A stretch of 64,000 nucleotides of DNA from Euborellia annulipes (GCA_023213315.1 JAKCPI010015653.1:1-64000); one strand, 5' to 3'; counted from the first letter of the stretch, positions 10,379-21,346 are shown. The notes: generated by a model from the sequence alone, not told the origin. Made by a program: numbers and translations.

Positions 10379-11012
10379 CTTTCTCTTAGCCTATATATGA
10401 AATATATAGAGAGAGAAAGTATTGCGATCATGTCAAAATTCGATGTCCAGATTTTGATGGATATACATGTTTTGAGGTCCCCTGAGTCCAAAAAGTGGGT
10501 CCCGCAAATTGGTCTGTGTGTGTGTGCGTGTGTGTGTGGACAGATTTTTAGCATGAAGGAGTTGAGCTACCGGGTTGAAATTTTATATTTAACTTAAGTA
10601 CCTTTGAAGAATCTCAAAATAAGCTTTTGAACAAAATCGGCCAAAAAGTACTAGTAGAAACAATGTTAATTTCCTATAGGGATTTGTATGTTAATTTCGA
10701 TTCAAAAGGGGTCCCCTTTGGAACTTTTTACGCATTTAAAATTTTTTTTTCCAATTCTTATGAAATTTTGTATTTATTTACGATTCTATATTGTGTATAA
10801 AATGTCCAAATATGAGATTAAAATTTTGAAAAATAACCATAGTTTATTTCAAGCAGTCAACATTTAAAATGCAAGTTTGAAACTAAGGTGCTATGGGAAA
10901 CTAAATATATCTCGACACAAAAAATCTGGTGTGACCAGCACGGTGCACAACTTTCTCTTACCGAAGGGTAAGAGAAAGTTGTGTGCTGTGCGCCAGTCAC
11001 ACCAGATTTTTT
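10379..11012 (-). mobile_element. Hairpin-family element, full-length reverse copy
   Basis: It starts at ctttctcttagcctatat and runs through tttgatggatatacatg, a (GT)n run (10516-10539), the ggccaaaaagtactagt and gggaaactaaatatatctcg blocks, to the terminal hairpin at 10921-11011. The two arms of the hairpin are nearly perfect: aaaatctggtgtgac, cttctctacc-type core, gtcacaccagattttt. With the copy at 9612-10168 it forms a large inverted repeat of about 0.55 kb arms. Confidence 0.75.
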
Positions 11013-11227
11013 TTTTTCAATCAAGGATTGAATAATGAACCTTCTTTTTACTGTATGATAATGAGATCAAAAAAATATAGATGATGAGACGAGTAAATTT
11101 TTACTCAATCACTGATATCTGAGACTGAGAAAAAAAAAATACTTTTCTTATGAACATTTTCTTGATACAATATAACCTTGTCTCAATTAAATTGTTTGAA
11201 ATTAATTTTATTTACTTCAAGTAATAA

Positions 11228-11660
11228 CAAAAAATTTTGAGGGACCGTTCGCACAGCACACAACTTTCTCTTACATTCGGTAATTGAAAATTTTGTTCTG
11301 TGCTTGTGACACCAGATTTTTTGTGACGACTTATATTTAGTTTCAGAAAGTACGGTACATTCGAGAGATGTAAAACTTATAAGTATTAGAAAATATTTAT
11401 ATTTTGTTACCAAGGCAACCATTTCTCCTATCTTTCCTATGAAGTATAAGAGTAAAGTAGTCTTATGAAGATTTCAAAGATAAAATGAGAATATACATTT
11501 TAGAGAGCATCTAAACAATAATTGATTTTTGAATTGACTTTTTTGGATTCAAAACGTGTATATCCATCAAAATCTCGACATCGAATTTTTGACATGAATC
11601 CAATACTTCATCTCTATATATTAACATATTAACATATAGGTAAGAGAAAGTAAAAAATTG
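11228..11660 (+). mobile_element. Hairpin-family element, internally deleted
   Basis: A decayed hairpin (11229-11320), then the shared tagtttcagaaag, gttaccaaggcaaccatttc and aatgagaatatacatttta blocks. It jumps near 11545 to the 3' block gtgtatatccatcaaaatct...ggtaagagaaagta. The middle third is missing. Confidence 0.7.
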
Positions 11661-12189
11661 ATAACATTAATTAAAATTAATAACAATAAAAAAATTTGTT
11701 CCAACGGACCCATGAAATTTGTTTGGACAATAAGCCTACTAAATTTTTTTAGTGTCGGGTAAATAGTAGCAAGCAAAAACAATTTAATAACCAATTTGAC
11801 ATAGCTTTAGAAGGCGAGATAATATAGATATTTAATAGAAATTATTTTTTTCTCAGTGTCAGATATTGATTGAGTAAAAAGTTATAATAAATTTCCCGGA
11901 TACTTTTCAAAATTCCATGATAATTCCCGATCCCATTAAATTTCCTGATAATTCCTGGTTTTTAAGGTTTTCCAGGTCTGTAGCCAGCCTGAATTAACAT
12001 ATACATATAGGTAAGAGAAAGTAAAAAAGCAACCCACCCATTCGAAAAAACTAACTGGTGGAACCCGAATAAAAAAGAGAGAGAGGGAGACTTTTGCAGA
12101 TTTAAATGATAATAAAATAGCTAAATATTTTTCGAGATCTATATATTTGAATAAGATAATAGTATTCAAAATACCTCGATTCGGACTAA

Positions 12190-12325
12190 ACAAGTCATAG
12201 ATATATTTAACAAGATTGTGTTTTTTATTGGTGAGGTCAAACATCCCATGGCCCCCGAGAATCGAACCCAGGATCTCCGCCTTTCCGGGGCATAGGCGTG
12301 CTATCCATTGCACCAGGCCACCGGA
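12190..12325 (-). repeat. tRNA-derived SINE, copy 1
   Basis: On the minus strand ggtggcctggtgcaatggat is an A-box region and gggttcgattc a B box, like a tRNA-Arg-type head. A gggggccatg segment and a non-tRNA tail (cctcaccaataaaaaacac...tcttgttaaa) follow. It is not an intact tRNA gene, because the 3' acceptor strand does not pair with the 5' end. A second, opposite copy lies 170 bp away. Confidence 0.8.
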
Positions 12326-12489
12326 TCCTCGACCTGCACAAATAAAACTCACTTCCCCCTATATATAGTAAGTCGTGCAATTCGCTAACTACTAACTAAT
12401 AAGTGAAAAACTTTTAAGAAAATTTTCCACTTGTGCGCCGCTTGTTAAACCAGTAGAGAGACAGACATCTGGGTCTGCTCTAACACACT

Positions 12490-12612
12490 ACTGTAAGCAG
12501 CAATGGATAGCACGCCTATGCTCCGGAAAGGCAGAGATCCTGGGTTCGATTCAGGGGGCCATGATTGGCCTCACCAATAAAAAACACTCACAGTCTTGTT
12601 AAAGATTATAAA
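12490..12612 (+). repeat. tRNA-derived SINE, copy 2
   Basis: gcaatggatagcacgcctat, ggcagagatcctgggttcga and cctcaccaataaaaaacact match copy 1 in the opposite orientation. The first bases of the A-box region are replaced by unrelated sequence, so this copy is 5' truncated. Confidence 0.8.
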
Positions 12613-12711
12613 ATATAAAATGAGGGGGTTTTTATACCCGAGATTTTAAAAAAGAAAGAATGACCATTCCCAGGAAAATGAAATTGTGAAAATTTGATTG
12701 TCAGGACTTAC

Positions 12712-12791
12712 CCAGTGGAGAGAGAGAGCCCTGAGAGCTCAACCGACAAGGAAGATGGTGAAGTGAGAAGTCGACCTCTAGCAATAACCAC
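12712..12791 (-). other. Exon-like cassette E, copy 2
   Basis: An 80-nt minus-strand block between ttttacatag and gtaagtcc. It shares ggtcgacttctc with copies 1 and 3; the 3' half is diverged. Its flanks on both sides (tgtcaggactta; taaaagataaaaattatta) also match copy 3. Confidence 0.45.
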
Positions 12792-13075
12792 CTATGTAAA
12801 AGATAAAAATTATTATTACTTTTTTTTTACTAAATATGATTCGTATGTTTGTGTGCGTGTGTGTGTTTGTGTGTGTGTAACGAGACAATAAGAGAAAGAG
12901 AATTAAGAAAAAAATATACAAATAAAATTTTAATTAGAATGGGAAATACCACGTTACCATGTTACCACCCTCTGTTTTCATTAGTAATAAAATTTTATAA
13001 CAAAATGTTAAGAAAGAAAATATAAAAATAAAATGTCAACTCTTTATGAAAGTGAAATATACAAATAATAAATAC

Positions 13076-13226
13076 CTTTTAAGAACGAGATGTGGTGTGT
13101 GTGATATTTTGTTCTCACTAATATCATTGCAATAGTAGAGATGCACATCAGTTCACAATTTAAAAAAAAATTGCTTTTGTGCTGTTTCTGTGATCATAAG
13201 GATTTTTTTACTAAAAGCTCCTTCTT
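13076..13226 (-). other. Exon-like cassette B, copy 2
   Basis: Minus-strand block from ttttgtttcag/aagaaggagc to ttaaaag/gtatttatta, shorter than copies 1 and 3 by an internal deletion. It lies 285 bp upstream of E2 on the minus strand. No open frame spans it. Confidence 0.4.
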
Positions 13227-13813
13227 CTGAAACAAAATAAAAATATTTATTTATTAATTTTATTGTTTATCTTCTTGTATTACTATATTTTACATATTCA
13301 ATAAAGATTATTTTATATAATTGTTTTATTTATCCCTTAATCGTTTTTCCAACTATTCTTTTCATCTACAGTATGTAGGAATATTTTAATCAAACCCCCT
13401 TAATAAAGATTCTTTATTAAAAAATTTCAAAGTAGGAGGCAATATTTGTTTGATTATCTGATAGAGTTAAATTCTATCCTATCTTTACTCTCGCACCCCA
13501 TATAACCTGTCTACCAAAAAAAAAAAAGTTTATCCCTTTCACGTTTTAATTTTTCAAGTTGTTGATCTATTGCGTAAAGTAAAAAGAAAATTTTAGAGAA
13601 AGATTTCTATAAATCGACTAGCACCCCTCAAAATGCTTTTCAACAACCAAGGCCGCAGAGAGAGGGAGGGAGCATGAGGAGCTATATTCCCGGGGCCCGG
13701 GCCCTTTGCTCTCCAATCTTAAAATTCTAATAAAAAATAATTTTCATGGTTAAAAATTCAATTTCAATTTTTTTCCCAGACCCTTTAAACTCAAATCTTA
13801 AAATTATATGAAC

Positions 13814-14301
13814 GATAAATGATAAATAAGGAAGGTGTATGCTTGTTTCTTGGCAATGAGAAAAATAACTTTTAGAGTGTTTTCTCCGAATATTTCGAAG
13901 GCATTTATTAGCACTTCTTCATCAGCGGCTGTTACAAAAGAAAAAATAATAATTAGAGTGAGTTTAATTTAAGCAAATTGAAATATAAAAATTTTTTTAA
14001 AATAATAATATTATCATACCTCACTCTAATAATACCACATACAAGTTAAATTATTAGAGTGAGGTATGATAATATTATTATTTTAAAAAATTTTTATATT
14101 TCAATTTGCTTAAATTAAACTCACTCTAATTATTATTTTTTCTTTTGTAACAGCCGCTGATGAAGAAGTGCTAATAAATGCCTTCGAAATATTCGGTGAA
14201 AACACTCTAAAAGTTATTTTTCTCATTGCCAAGAAACAAGCATACACCTTCCTTATTTAAACAACTTGGCACGCCACATCCTCTCGCAGATAAATGATAA
14301 A
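13814..14301. mobile_element. Foldback element with 210-bp arms and a 13-bp target duplication
   Basis: Left arm 13824-14033 and right arm 14050-14258 are almost perfect reverse complements around a 16-nt loop. An asymmetric 30-nt tail follows the right arm. The whole is flanked by a 13-bp direct repeat, gataaatgataaa (13814-13826 and 14289-14301). A long, variable-length duplication plus a one-sided tail argues for target-primed retrotransposition, as in Penelope-like elements or LINEs, rather than a DNA-transposon MITE. Each arm contains a ctgatga...cttcgaaa motif. Any transcript would fold into a roughly 200-bp duplex. Confidence 0.85.
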
Positions 14302-14489
14302 GCTGGAAGAATTTTCTTGTATGAACTGAAAACGTGGACAAATTGGGAAATTTTACTCCGTGTCGAACGTTAGATTAAATATTAAATTTAAATTATTTTT
14401 AAAAGACTTAAAAAGGCTATCTATCTCACTTTAGAATCAGAATTCGAGGCGCATGTCATTATTCTATCCTAAATAGCCCACGGGATATT

Positions 14490-14552
14490 ATTTAAACCCC
14501 AAGCACATGAGGCGGATACTCTGCCACTGTGCTATGGCCCAAGAACGAGAAT
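14490..14552 (-). repeat. Degenerate tRNA-like sequence
   Basis: The minus strand reads ggccatagcacagtggcaga, then tccgcctcatgtgc and ggggtttaaat. This resembles an A box and a damaged B box of a tRNA in the Gly/Ala/Met style. The acceptor ends do not pair; it is probably a SINE relic or tRNA pseudogene. Confidence 0.4.
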
Positions 14553-14991
14553 GGCATTCAGTGGCTTTAAATATAATTAAAATTGAAGAAGATTGAATAG
14601 GGTTATTTAAAATCTATCTTTTTTTATTAGTTCTTTAATGAATTCTTTAAGATAATTTATAAATAAAAGATAAATTTCTAGTTTAATTGGAATGTAAAAT
14701 TAATTTAGTCCCTTGTGGAGGAAATCAAAGGAATGATTAGTTTTAAGAAAATTTTGAAAATTTTCAATCTTCAAAGGCGGTGGGCTGTTTTGCAAATGAG
14801 TTCGAATTTGCAGACATTATTTTTTAATGCAATGGAAAAGATCTAGATAATCATCTACTATTAAAATTCTAAAAAAAATTTTTGACCTCTTTAAATATGG
14901 AGAACCCTATTATTTATTTTTCATGATGTGGTTGAATCGGAAATTTTTTCATAATCAAGAAAATTGATTTGTTATTAAAACAATTTGGCAA

Positions 14992-15062
14992 AAATATGGT
15001 GTGACTAGTCGCACAGCACACAACTTTCTCTTACCTTCGGTAATCGAAAGTTGTGTTCTGGG
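14992..15062. repeat. Hairpin-family terminal hairpin only
   Basis: ggtgtgactagtcgcacagc, actttctcttaccttcggta and the returning arm aaagttgtgttctg are present, then the copy stops at ggttttaaaag. There is no body sequence. Confidence 0.7.
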
Positions 15063-15515
15063 TTTTAAAAGAGAGAGACCTTTCTCAGAAAAAAATAATA
15101 ATTATTTGCAGGCAATTTTGTTGTCGGTGGGGGCGGTTTTTTTAATTTAAAGTCTTTTTGGGCATTGGAGGCCCTATTTATTTAAATTGATTGGTAGCCA
15201 ATTCAATTTAAAAAAAACCGGTCGGGATGATAACTCGGTGGGGGGAGGTTGGTTAGAACATTCACTTTACAGGGGGACCTTTCTGGGGGATGAAAATTTT
15301 TAAAATAATACCTTCAAAATTAAAAGTGATAGTTTTTAATAAATGCAAAAATATATTTTAGAGAAAAAATCATAATTTCTTTAGATGACTAGTTTTTAAA
15401 ACTTTTTCAATTTTTTCTCGGGCGGTCGCCCCTTTAGCCCCCCCCTCTTTAATCAGTCCCTGATTAATTGTGATATGAAATAATAAATAGAAAAAATTTA
15501 TTTGTCAGGACTTAC
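15063..15515. other. G- and C-run-rich interval, no gene seen
   Basis: Contains ggtgggggcggttt, ggtggggggagg and agcccccccctc runs in AT-rich sequence. The end aatcagtccctg resembles one terminus of a hAT-like element, but no partner end was found. Confidence 0.4.
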
Positions 15516-15602
15516 CTACTGCAGAGGAATAGGAAAAGACAGCCTCAGTGAGCGCTGAGATGTCGATGATGAAGGGAGAAGTTGACCTCTAGTCATAGGC
15601 AC
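15516..15602 (-). other. Exon-like cassette E, copy 3
   Basis: An 87-nt minus-strand block between ttttacag and gtaagtcc, the best splice signals of the three copies. It contains cttctcccttcatcatcgac like copy 1. An open frame ends in TAG at the last three bases, as in copy 1, though the frame differs upstream. Confidence 0.45.
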
Positions 15603-16550
15603 CTGTAAAAGATAAAAATTATTATTTTTTCTTATTAAATATAATTATTAATACCCGAAAAAAGTAAGGGTGTGCAGCTGGTACTATTAAAAATACCGAA
15701 AAACGATTTTTATTACACATATTAATAAGGAAAAATATTAAAATTTTTTCATTAGAATGCCAAATGTACACTAGGGGTATGACTTTTTTACAACCTCGTA
15801 TTCCTGTACCATACATAACTTGATAAACTTTTACTAAAGATTAAATAAAATCTTACTTTCAAGGTGATTTGATAAAAAAACGTCACGCAAAAAATGATGT
15901 GAAAATTTGAAATACCATATTTTTTGAAGTCACTCTAAATAGATACAAAATTGTACACAAGCTTTAGACTCACATTTATAGATAGGGTCATTAAAAACCC
16001 AAGGAAGTTAGAATAATAAAAAAATACTAAAAATTGCTTTTTTTAAATAGAATTCATTTATTTTATCAATAAATATTTATGAGAAAAAAATAAAATATAA
16101 AACTATGATTTGGGTTACCCCTTTCCAGGGGGTACCTTACCCCCTCCCCTGAGATTTTCTAGAGCGTTCTGAAAGTTATAATTGACTCCAAATTAAGCAA
16201 ATTAAGCTAATTAAAACTCAACTACCCGCTTTGTACACCTCCCTTATCTACCGGCTTATACAAGTCTGCGACTAGTCAACCTAAAATTTCCAAGAGGATT
16301 GTGCGTGACCTTTTTTTTTTATTTTCATGAAATATACGTCATTTTAGTCATTAATAGGCAAAAGTTCATTGAGTCGTGATAAAGGGAATCTTTTAAAAAT
16401 AAAATAGTCATACCCCTAATGTACACCCTTCTCACTCCTTGATTTCCTTATTAGAAATAATATATAATTTTATAAATATATATTAAGAAAGAAAATATCA
16501 AAATAAAATGTTAACTCTTTATGAAAGTGAAATATGTAGATTATAAATAC

Positions 16551-16735
16551 CTTTTAATTGAAGTGGGATGAGGGGTGTGTGGCGTTTTATTCACACTAAT
16601 AGAGTTGCAATAGAAGAGAAGTAGGGAGATGAATTCAATCGACTGGCTTCTTGCTCGAGGTAAATGCAACTGAAACCCTTGCTTTGCTTGTAATAATGAT
16701 GACTCGCATGGATTTTGCTTCCTATCCTCCGTCTT
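16551..16735 (-). other. Exon-like cassette B, copy 3
   Basis: Minus-strand block from tccgtttcag/aagacggagg to attaaaag/gtatttataa. A 66-codon frame covers most of it (with FRRRRIGSKIHASHHYYKQS), but it is not conserved in copies 1 and 2 and resembles nothing I know. E3 lies about 950 bp downstream on the minus strand. Confidence 0.4.
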
Positions 16736-17029
16736 CTGAAACGGAAATATTTATTTATTAATACTATTTTTTTATCTTCTTGTATCATCATATTTTAAAT
16801 ATCAAATAAAGATTATTTTCTTAAATAATTGTTTTATTTATCTTTCTTTTAGACGAGATAAAAAATGAAATGCAGTGGTTATTACAAGTGGCCATATTTA
16901 ACTTGTTTGTTTTTCCTAATGTAAAATAATTAAAATTTAGAATATTTTAACGTAACTTGTTCCCTCCATCCCTCTTAACATTTTTACACATTCGTTAAAA
17001 AGAAAGAATTGAACAATAATATTTGGTTA

Positions 17030-17130
17030 GAAGGGTAAGAGAAAGTAGTGTGCTGAGCGCCAGTCACACCAAATATTTTCTTGAACGAAAGATTATTTCA
17101 AAGACAAAACCCAGCCACACCAGATTTTTA
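17030..17130. repeat. Hairpin-family fragments
   Basis: One right arm, ggtaagagaaagta...gccagtcacacc (about 17036-17071), and a second piece, cagccacaccagattttt (17112-17129). No body follows. The 67-codon frame overlapping it is not called. Confidence 0.6.
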
Positions 17131-17471
17131 TAAGACGACGGTTCCCTAAGTAAAAACTCCAGTGAAGAAAGACAGTCGAAATATTTTGTATAAATATAGT
17201 ATAAAGTGGTTCGTTAAAAGTTTCTGCCGGTACTTTCTCCTGACATCTCATATTATCAAATTTTAAATTTATTAAAACATAAAAAAGAAGTAACACATAT
17301 AATGCATACCTTTAAAAAAGAGTAAAATATTTTAATCAATTATTTATTAAATACTCCGTCGATGATCACATTCTTAGTATTAATGCCAATTTCTATTTCT
17401 TTTCTAATCCTTCTGTCGTTATTAAATTAATTAAATTATCTGAAAAAAACAAAAACAAGAATATATATAAA

Positions 17472-17474
<3 letters not shown>

Positions 17475-17512
<38 letters not shown>
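17475..17512. repeat. (TA)n microsatellite
   Basis: About 18 uninterrupted TA units. Other TA runs lie at 19264-19277, 21833-21854, 41476-41507, 41537-41560 and 59421-59445. Confidence 0.95.
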
Positions 17513-17516
<4 letters not shown>

Positions 17517-17519
17517 TAT

Positions 17520-18596
17520 AAATTATTAAAGATTAATAAGTAATGTTTTGTTTTTATTTAAAGAAATTTAAGTTTTTAAATTATTAAATTAAAAAAAAAA
17601 CATAAATTGATTGTTAATTTATGGTAAAAAATGTCTTTTAGGTAACTCAGGACTTTAGATGGAAATCTAGAAAAACCCTGCAGTGTGTCTATTTTAATTA
17701 TATAAATTTTGTCAACGCCAGGCCCTATGTCATTAATTATGTATAGATGACCCACTGTTTATGTATTTTGTTAATTCAAGTAGCTAAAGCTTTGGTCAGT
17801 CAAATGATAACAAAGCCGAGGCCATTTAATCTTAAGCTTATTATTATTATACTAATTTCACCTTGAGTACTTTGATGTAAGAAATAAAGCTTTAGTAAAA
17901 GAAGACATGATAACATCGTCAAGACAGGAGAAAGATGATGAATCTTCTGGCATCCAAAATTCTCCTTCTCTAGTAATATCCAGATTAACCAATGATTTTT
18001 TATATCAAAAATTAATCTTGAAATAATCTGGAAAGCAAAGAAATAATAAATAATTAGAATAACTAAATATTTTGATAGGAATGTCTTAAGATTTTGCCTT
18101 AATAATAAAGTGAGATATTAATTAGCTTTATGTATAAATAACAAAAAGTCAAAATTGTTAAAATTAAAATACACTAGTAATTTTAATATATAATATCACT
18201 TCGCAGTTTGAAGCGAAGAAAGTACCCTAAGCTGGCTGACCCAGACCTCGACAAATGAATAATCTCAAAAAAATAGAAAAAATATTATTTAATAGTGGAG
18301 AGGAACGAAAATTTGTTAAGAGAAAATAAAAAAATTTACATATTAATTTCAATAATAGAAATAAATTATTTAAGTAAACTTTTTAAAATTTTAATTATAA
18401 TATTCATACCTAGTAAAATCCGCAGGAAATTTATTCGTTTTTAATTTTTGCCTTAATAAACGCCTGTATTCTTGTTTTCGTTGAAGCAATCAAGCGGAAG
18501 ATGAAATCCTGTGGGATATTTTTTACAAGTAACGGAAATTAAAATTCAACAATCGGCGTCAGAGAAGTATCTTTGGCTCGAACTTTTATTTTTAGC
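17520..18596. other. AT-rich stretch, no gene seen
   Basis: Both strands lack a supported frame. One GC-richer patch (about 18200-18255, cagtttgaagcgaagaaagt and ctggctgacccagacctcga) could be an exon remnant; I cannot assign it. Confidence 0.5.
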
Positions 18597-19217
18597 TGAT
18601 AAAGCCAGCATACGGCATTACATTATTTTCAAGAACTTCCTGAATGTACTGTAATCAATTGCCGTTAGACCTCTCTGATTTCCTGGGTTAGCTCCTCCAT
18701 CAATAAAAACAAGATTTGTTTTTGCTTCTAAGGTTTTCCATTCTCTCCGAAACTGACCGCCCTGGTTATACAAAATTGGAAATTTCGCTCTCGTGGACTC
18801 TTTGACTTTTGTTATTGCCCTGGAGACTTATTCTTGATTCATTGGTGAAAGGAAAGAGGGTCCAATGTTCACGAATCCAATCAACTTGCTCCTGAGCGAA
18901 TCTTATCCTGGCTTTTCGTTGGCCTGCGGTCAATTCTGAGCCTGTTGCAGATTTTTAATGGTAAGCTCTTGTTCATGCAGCCTGCACCTGAGAGTACGCG
19001 AACATACAGACACCCAACATCCCGTAGTCGCTGTTGTACTTGAACTGTATTTATAAGAGGATTGTTCACTGCAGTGTGTTATAAAACGATCAACTCGGTG
19101 TGTTGCAGCTCGATTTCTTTCAGATTCTGGGCGACGGTGATGAGACCTGGTCTCGTTAGTTCGTTGGTGAATTCGTTGAACCATTGGATGTGTTACATTT
19201 AATTGTTTTGGAACCAT
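18597..19217 (-). pseudogene. Tc1/mariner-type transposase, decayed
   Basis: The longest frame (19217 down to 18930) has the DNA-binding helix-turn-helix pattern of the Tc1 group: VQRIHQRTNETRSHHRRPES, then RDRFI-like ATHRVDRFITHC and CRLHEQEL. A frame change near 19060 continues as VQVQQRLRDVG. Further downstream on the minus strand, in broken frames, are WIREHW, FTNESRISLQGNN (the FTDESR catalytic Asp region, here Asn) and a C-terminal NNVMPYAGFI. Stops and frameshifts interrupt it, so no active enzyme can be made. Terminal inverted repeats were not identified. Confidence 0.8.
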
Positions 19218-20439
19218 AAGCTGTGATAAATAATAAATAGTAAGTTATAATTGATATTTATGTATATATATATATAACACACTTGGTCAAAGGAAAAATA
19301 AATTACCTCTTTACTCTTATCCGAAGGATTACAATATATTTTATCCTTAAATAAATGTGAGAATAATTTTTCAAGTGCTTGTTGATCAAAAGGAACATAA
19401 TTAATTTATCAGGTTGAATGTTCTTTATAGGCAACATGATTGAATCTTCAATTGATCTAAAAATGAAAGAAAATAGAAATATTAATTATTTATTTAATAG
19501 AAATAAAATGACAAACCCAAAGTTATTAGAATAATAATGCTTCTTTTATCGAACCAGTTAAGGTTTTTATATATATATATATATACCAAAGAAGACAATC
19601 CCTCTAACTATATTACTGTATATATATATTCTATTAATTTTTAAATTTAGCGGACTAACCGCTTTGTACACCTCCCTTATATACCGGCTTATACAAAATG
19701 CGACTAGTCAACCTAAAATTTCAAATTGGTTTGTGCGTGACCTTTTATAATAGTTTCATGGAATAAACGTCATTTTAGTCATGAATAGGCAAAAGTTCAT
19801 TGAGTCGTGATACAGGAAATCTTAAAAAAAAAAAAACAGTCGAAAAGTTATACCCCTAATATATATATATAAATTTATAATATATTATTGGACAAAAGTA
19901 ATAATAACTCATTTAATATTTTGGCCTAAGAATGTGGGAGTGAAGAAGCTATACTTAACTAAGATGAAAGGTTTTAATTTAAGATTTATATAAATAAATC
20001 ACCTTTAATGATTGCAGGTTAAATTAACTCAACGATGTCCAAGTTGAATGGTTCTTTATCGAAACCATTATTCTTCAAATGATCTAAAAAAGAGAATTTG
20101 CAAATATTAATTCATTTGATTGGGTTGATTGATTGATAAAGATGAAAAAATTGACAGATATGAATGTCAGAAAACGATTTTCATAGATTATATACATTTT
20201 AAAATATTTATTATTTCAATTTATTGAAAATAGGTTAAAGGTTCCAATTCAAAATATAAATTCAAAATAAATAAAAAAAAAAAAAAAAGAAATATAAATA
20301 TTTTTTTAAAAGAAAGAATTGTTTAAGGGAGATTATATGTTTCCTAGTGAATGACTTGTATGATATTTTATTAACTCTATCATATGAAAAAATATAATTC
20401 GAAAAAATAAACATAAATTGGAGAATAATGAAATGTTAC
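19218..20439. other. AT-rich stretch with exon-like duplicated pieces
   Basis: On the minus strand two acceptor-like sites, tttttag/atcaattgaag (first base 19456) and tttttag/atcatttgaag (first base 20083), head similar blocks. Two others head blocks at 21065 and 22264. The 20083 and 22264 blocks share aacttggacatcg. No frame runs through them. Confidence 0.45.
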
Positions 20440-20869
20440 CTGAGAAATTGAATGTTTTCTCTGAATCTGCTCTGGAGTTTCAAAAGGAAATTTCTTCGAT
20501 ATTTGGAACCAGAGAATGAGATCGTCATATAAATTGATGAGTGTGATTCCAACAGGAGCTGTAGTCAGAGGTGTTCATATGTGGATTGAACGTACTCGAA
20601 ATGTTTCCAATTATCTTCTGTCCAACGGAACCAAACGTCCTTTTCAAAAGCATCCTATATTCTATTGGCACCAGATATGCAATCAACGCTGCTTGGTTCA
20701 GGAGAGACTCGTTGCTCGTTGAGTCTCCATTGAAGGGCGATAAACGATTGAGGGTTGTAAAAATGGTTTCTTTATTCTTGAATCGGTTCAGGTGCCACTG
20801 AATCTGTAGCCTCCAAGCTGAGTGCGAAAGGCTGTACTCCAACGTTGCCTGTTTGTCTTTTTGAGCCAT
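20440..20869 (-). CDS. Unrecognised 114-codon frame, possibly an exon
   Basis: The frame 20869-20525 begins ATG directly after gattag, with an acceptor-like tttacag 7 bases further upstream, and encodes a hydrophilic then mixed protein (MAQKDKQATLEYSL; ending WNHTHQFI). Base composition is more balanced than the surroundings. A donor-like tctcag/gtaaca lies at 20440. No domain, signal peptide or membrane helix is obvious and I recognise no family. It could be a remnant of a transposon or retroposed gene. The overlapping plus-strand frames are taken as shadows. Confidence 0.3.
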
Positions 20870-21189
20870 CTAATCTCTGTAAATTTCAATCCCCGCACAT
20901 CTGCATTGACGACTTATTTTTAAATGCTGAGTGTGATGTATAATTTTTGTAGCCAATTCAGCGTCTACACTTCCAAATTTTGGTGTGGAAAAAACATTTT
21001 ATAATGTGATATCAGATATATCAAGCTGTATTCATTCTTTTCTAGGATTCATTTTCTTCAACGACCTAAAAAAAATGGAAAAAAAAAAAATGTTAATATA
21101 TCGTTCAAGTGATTTAAAAAATATGAATTATCATTGCTAGACTTTATTCCTAAAGTCAGATAATAAAAATGTGGTTATTAATAATATTA

Positions 21190-21346
21190 CCTAACAATAT
21201 GATGATATGTTTTCTCGGGTTAATTCGAGTTGGCTGTTGCGATTTGCTCGACGTTTTGTCTCTCAATTTTGCAGTCATTTTCAGGTGATGGTCGAGGCGG
21301 GTTGCTTTCGGGAGCTCAGCCTTGCTAGTCCCCATGTCTGGTCAGT
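21190..21346 (-). other. Possible small coding exon
   Basis: A minus-strand ATG at 21344-21346 opens a frame (MGTSKAELPKATRLDHHLKM...) that runs about 48 codons to a donor-like gttag/gtaata. The product would be very basic. Composition is GC-rich compared with the flanks. Joined to the acceptor at 21065 the frame would stop after two codons, so a coding role is doubtful. Confidence 0.25.

Larger units (their letters stand above)
10169..11991. mobile_element. hAT-like terminal-repeat element carrying two hairpin-family copies
   Basis: The ends are inverted repeats: cagggtggctacaga at 10169 and tctgtagccagcctg at 11977-11991 (14 of 15 match). Both ends carry the subterminal ttcctgataattcc and gttttccag motifs. 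It splits a hairpin-family copy between tatatattaa and attaacatata. A clean 8-bp duplication is not visible. Inside are a reverse hairpin-family copy (10379-11012) and a forward one (11228-11660). There is no transposase frame, so it is non-autonomous. Confidence 0.6.
16228..19862. repeat. Pair of direct repeats of about 200 bp, 3.4 kb apart
   Basis: 16228-16425 and 19669-19862 share ccgctttgtacacctccctt, taccggcttatacaa, gcgactagtcaacctaaaat, gtcattttagtcat and aggcaaaagttcattgagtc. Their spread suggests an old segmental duplication or a second dispersed family. Confidence 0.8.

Noticed and set aside
12190..12325. Intact tRNA-Arg gene
   Set aside because: A and B boxes are present but the acceptor stem does not close and a SINE tail follows.
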